A DNA stretch of 64,000 nucleotides. Origin: Microbacterium gallinarum (lineage in GTDB: Bacteria > Actinomycetota > Actinomycetes > Actinomycetales > Microbacteriaceae). Within the stretch, counting starts at the first letter, position 1; the number at the start of each line of letters is the position of its first letter. The position numbers and the translations under genes are program-made. The stretch covers positions 1 through 64,000 of the forward strand of contig NZ_JACSPM010000002.1 of NCBI RefSeq assembly GCF_014837165.1. Reading direction: 5' to 3'. Under the pieces are notes generated by a model that had not been told where the DNA came from, did not search any database, and was given only the letters and a program-made list of their open reading frames with translations. This document shows, one piece after another, positions 61,415 through 64,000 of the stretch.

Positions 61415-62941
61415 CTAGCGCGAGTCAGAGTTGTCGCGGGCCACCATCGCGCCGGAATCAGCTCCGGCGAGACTCCAGTGCGTGCCGTCCGGCCCGTCTT
61501 CGAGGGCGATGCCGGCCGCCGCGATCGCATCGCGGATGCGGTCGGCCGCCGCCCAGTCCTTGGCGGCCCGCGCGTGGGCGCGCTGGGCCAGCATGGTCTG
61601 CACGAGGACATCGAGAGCGGATGCCTCGGCCGAGGCATCCGTCGACGTCCACTGCTCGTCGAGAGGGTCGATCCCGAGGATGCCGGTCATCTTCCTCACC
61701 TGCAGCGCCCACTCCCACGCACCCGCGTCGTCACCCGCGTCGAGAGCGGAGTTGCCGGCGCGGACCGCCTCGTGCACGACCGCGAGCGCCTGCGGGACGC
61801 CGAGGTCGTCGTCCATCGCCGCTGCGAACGCCTCGGGTATCTCGTCGGACCACGGCCCGCCGGCCTCCGGCACGGCGGGCTCGGCGTCGCGGTCGAAGCC
61901 CTCGGGGCGTTCGGCGCTCCACCCGAACGGACTGGGCATGCGCTGCACCCGCTCGAGGAACGTGCGGATGCGATCGACGGCCGCACGGGCCTCGTCGAAG
62001 CCGCGCTGCGAGATGTCGAGGCTGGAGCGGTAGTGGGCGGCCAGCAGGGCGTACCGGATGACCAGCGGGTCGAACTCCTCGAGCGCATCGGCGGCGAGCA
62101 CGAAGTTGAACAGCGACTTCGACATCTTCTGGCCGCTCACCGTCACGAGGCCGTTGTGCACCCAGTACCGGGCGAACGGGTCGCCGGCCGCGGTGGACTG
62201 GGCGAGCTCGTTCTCATGGTGCGGGAAGCGCAGGTCGAGGCCGCCGCCGTGGATGTCGAACTCGGCGCCGAGGTAGCGGCGCGACATCGCCGAGCACTCG
62301 ATGTGCCAGCCGGGCCGGCCGGGCCCCCAGGGCGAGTCCCACGTCGCCGAGGACGGCTCGTCGGCCTTCGCACCCTTCCACAGGGCGAAGTCGCGCGGGT
62401 CGCGCTTGCCGCGCGGATCGGCGTCGGCGGCCGGCTCCATCGCGTCCAGGCTCTGCCGGGTCAGGTCGCCGTACGACGGCCACGACCGCACGTCGAAGTA
62501 CACGTCGCCCGCGGCATCCGTCCCCTCCTTCGCGGAGTACGCGTGACCCGCCTCGATCAGGCGCTCGATCAGCTCCTGCATCTGCGGAATCGACGCGGTC
62601 GCGCGCGGCTCGTAGGTGGGGGGAAGGATGCCGATCGCGGTGTACGCGCGGGTGAACTCGAGCTCCATGCGGTAGGCCAGCGCCCACCACGGCTCGCCGT
62701 CGGAGGCATTCGCGAGCACCTTGTCGTCGATGTCGGTGACGTTGCGCACGAACGTCACGCGACCGTGGCGGTGGGCGAGCCAACGGCGGAGGATGTCGAA
62801 GCTCAGCGCGCCGCGGAGGTGACCGATGTGGGGGCCGGACTGCACCGTCGGGCCGCAGACGTAGATCGTGACATTCGAGGGGTCGAGCGGAACGAAGTCG
62901 CGCAGAGCCTGAGCCTTGCTGTCGTAGAGCTGAACCGTCAC
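61415..62941 (-). CDS. cysS: Cysteinyl-tRNA synthetase
   Basis: This 508-aa class I synthetase charges tRNA-Cys. It has [16 protein letters not shown] (HIGH signature) with the zinc-binding cysteine, the GWHIECSAM and HHENELAQ zinc ligands, and KMSKSL about residue 270; the C-terminal anticodon domain follows. It is longer than typical 465-aa CysS because of a Pro/Glu-rich insert before the end ([19 protein letters not shown]). GTG or TTG alternatives are not needed; ATG at 62941. Confidence 0.95.
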   Translation of the reverse strand: MTVQLYDSKAQALRDFVPLDPSNVTIYVCGPTVQSGPHIGHLRGALSFDILRRWLAHRHGRVTFVRNVTDIDDKVLANASDGEPWWALAYRMELEFTRAYTAIGILPPTYEPRATASIPQMQELIERLIEAGHAYSAKEGTDAAGDVYFDVRSWPSYGDLTRQSLDAMEPAADADPRGKRDPRDFALWKGAKADEPSSATWDSPWGPGRPGWHIECSAMSRRYLGAEFDIHGGGLDLRFPHHENELAQSTAAGDPFARYWVHNGLVTVSGQKMSKSLFNFVLAADALEEFDPLVIRYALLAAHYRSSLDISQRGFDEARAAVDRIRTFLERVQRMPSPFGWSAERPEGFDRDAEPAVPEAGGPWSDEIPEAFAAAMDDDLGVPQALAVVHEAVRAGNSALDAGDDAGAWEWALQVRKMTGILGIDPLDEQWTSTDASAEASALDVLVQTMLAQRAHARAAKDWAAADRIRDAIAAAGIALEDGPDGTHWSLAGADSGAMVARDNSDSR

Positions 62942-62983
62942 CGCATCAGCCTACCGGCCGGGTATCCGCTAGAACTGAGTGTG

Positions 62984-63916
62984 ATGCATGTGCTCGCCGT
63001 CCTCGCCGCCGCAATGCTCTTCGGTACCACGGGCACGTCGCAGGCGCTCGGACCCGAGGGCACCACGCCGCTGTCGATCGGCGTGATGCGCATGGTCATC
63101 GGCGGCACCGGGCTCGCGGTCCTCGCGTTCCTCCTCGCCGCCCGCCACGCGCGCCGCCGGCCGGCCGACGCCGCTCGTCCGCCCCGGCTGAGCCTGCGGC
63201 CGCTGTCGCTCATGGTCCTGACCGGAGCCTGCCTGTCGGTGTACCAGCCGCTGTTCTTCCTCGGCACCGGGCTCAACGGCGTCGCCGTGGGCACCGTCGT
63301 CGCGCTCGGATCCGCACCGATCCTCGCCGGGCTGCTGGAGTGGGCGCTGACGCGACGGATGCCGTCACCGACGTGGATGGGCGCGACAGCCCTCGCGACG
63401 CTCGGCGTGGTGCTGCTCGGCTTCGGCGGCGAGGCCGGAAGCGCCGGCGGCACCGATCCGCTCGGGCTGCTCGGCTCGATCGGCGCGGGGGCCTCGTTCG
63501 CGGTCATCGCCAACGCCCAGCGCCGTCTGCTCGACGACGGCTGGGATCCGTTCACCGTCGTCGGCGCGATGGGCGCCTCGTCAGCCGTGCTGTGCGCGCT
63601 CGCGCTGCCCTTCGTCGACCTCGCCTGGCTCGGCACCACGAATGGCGTCGTCATGGCACTGTGGCTCGGGCTCGGGACGATCTCCATCGCGTACGTGCTG
63701 TTCACGTGGGGGCTCAGCGGACTCACCGCCGCGACCGCCGCGACGCTCACGCTCGGCGAGCCGCTGACCGCGAGCATCCTGGGCATCACCGTGCTCGGCG
63801 AGCGGCTCTCCGTGCTCGCGATCGTCGGGCTCGTGGTGCTCGCGGCAGGCCTCGCACTGCTCGCGTGGGGATCGCGCGCACCCCGCGACCCGAAGCCGTA
63901 CGCCGTCGAGGCCTGA
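62984..63916 (+). CDS. EamA-family DMT transporter
   Basis: This 310-aa protein has ten membrane segments in two EamA halves (MHVLAVLAAAMLFGTTGTSQALGPEGTTPLSIGVMRMVIGG; GGTDPLGLLGSIGAGASFAVIANAQRRLL). The substrate is unknown; relatives export amino acids or drugs. TAGAAC (62970-62975) precedes ATG by 8 nt; GTG at 62981 is an alternative leaderless start. Confidence 0.9.
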   Translation: MHVLAVLAAAMLFGTTGTSQALGPEGTTPLSIGVMRMVIGGTGLAVLAFLLAARHARRRPADAARPPRLSLRPLSLMVLTGACLSVYQPLFFLGTGLNGVAVGTVVALGSAPILAGLLEWALTRRMPSPTWMGATALATLGVVLLGFGGEAGSAGGTDPLGLLGSIGAGASFAVIANAQRRLLDDGWDPFTVVGAMGASSAVLCALALPFVDLAWLGTTNGVVMALWLGLGTISIAYVLFTWGLSGLTAATAATLTLGEPLTASILGITVLGERLSVLAIVGLVVLAAGLALLAWGSRAPRDPKPYAVEA

Positions 63917-63959
63917 CGAAACCTCCCTGCAACGCGTGGGTGGCACACTGGCCTGCGAC

Positions 63960-64000
63960 ATGCACGCCACCATCCGCATCCAGCCCGACGACCTGAGCGG
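63960..64000 (+). CDS. Start of a probable GNAT acetyltransferase (truncated by window end)
   Basis: ATG at 63960 opens MHATIRIQPDDLSG, which resembles the N-terminus of actinobacterial GNAT acetyltransferases that begin IRIDDLSGP. Too short for certainty. It follows the EamA gene by 43 bp, same strand. Confidence 0.45.
   Translation, partial: MHATIRIQPDDLS

Overview
The window looks like chromosome from a high-GC actinobacterium, most probably Microbacteriaceae and close to Microbacterium. This rests on the GC-rich third codon positions, the imuA'-imuB-dnaE2 mutasome, an IdeR/DtxR regulator with all metal ligands, an MsiK-type sugar ATPase, a SigK/RskA/fasciclin cluster, a WXG100 protein, a FolP2-like synthase and GroEL under two CIRCE operators. 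Genus is inference; no rRNA is present. Many start codons follow a TANNNT hexamer by 6-8 nt with no Shine-Dalgarno sequence, so leaderless transcription is probably common.

Layout. 1-1840: an accessory patch with a truncated gene end, a possibly frameshifted small membrane protein, an excisionase-like gene with no integrase, a DNA-binding protein behind twin operator repeats, and a small lower-GC element with inverted ends. 1838-12940: a DUF4352-type membrane protein; two paralogous P-loop kinases flanking an esterase and a GerW-like protein; a secreted HNH nuclease with cell-wall-binding repeats; a CopB-like copper ATPase behind a CsoR-type operator; an M20 deacylase coupled to an Orn/Lys/Arg decarboxylase. 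12990-16160: SigK, its anti-sigma RskA and a fasciclin protein. 16280-22320: the SOS mutasome behind a LexA box. 22430-26431: HNH protein, an unrecorded 36-codon gene fused to its terminator, an M23 peptidase with a structured leader, IdeR and SerC. 26440-35124: a TetR-controlled Opp-type ABC operon ending in a GH3 beta-glucosidase.

35150-42382: CspA-like plus DUF3027 protein, the bacterial XPB helicase pair, an SRPBCC protein and an epoxide-hydrolase-like gene sharing a large palindrome with a divergent TetR gene. 42443-46681: a folE / FAD reductase / folP2-like / pyrimidine reductase operon diverging from a cysteine-rich, SufR-like regulator. 46746-49639: a two-component system whose kinase appears to start at CTG, and a lone WXG100 gene. 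49705-54788: GroEL, CspA, LytR_C, DUF3263, DUF2332, MsrB and a nitroreductase-like protein. 54836-58201: a transporter gene beginning 2 nt after tRNA-Thr(UGU), a thioredoxin-fold protein without CXXC, and MsiK. 58274-64000: DUF4032, NAD(P)-binding protein, RlmB, CysS, an EamA transporter and the start of a probable acetyltransferase.

No CRISPR array, complete insertion sequence, complete prophage or classical defence cluster was seen. The least explained items are the 36-codon gene whose stop codon sits in the loop of its own terminator, the integrase-less excisionase locus, the structured leader of the M23 peptidase, and the Fe-S-like regulator facing the pterin genes.
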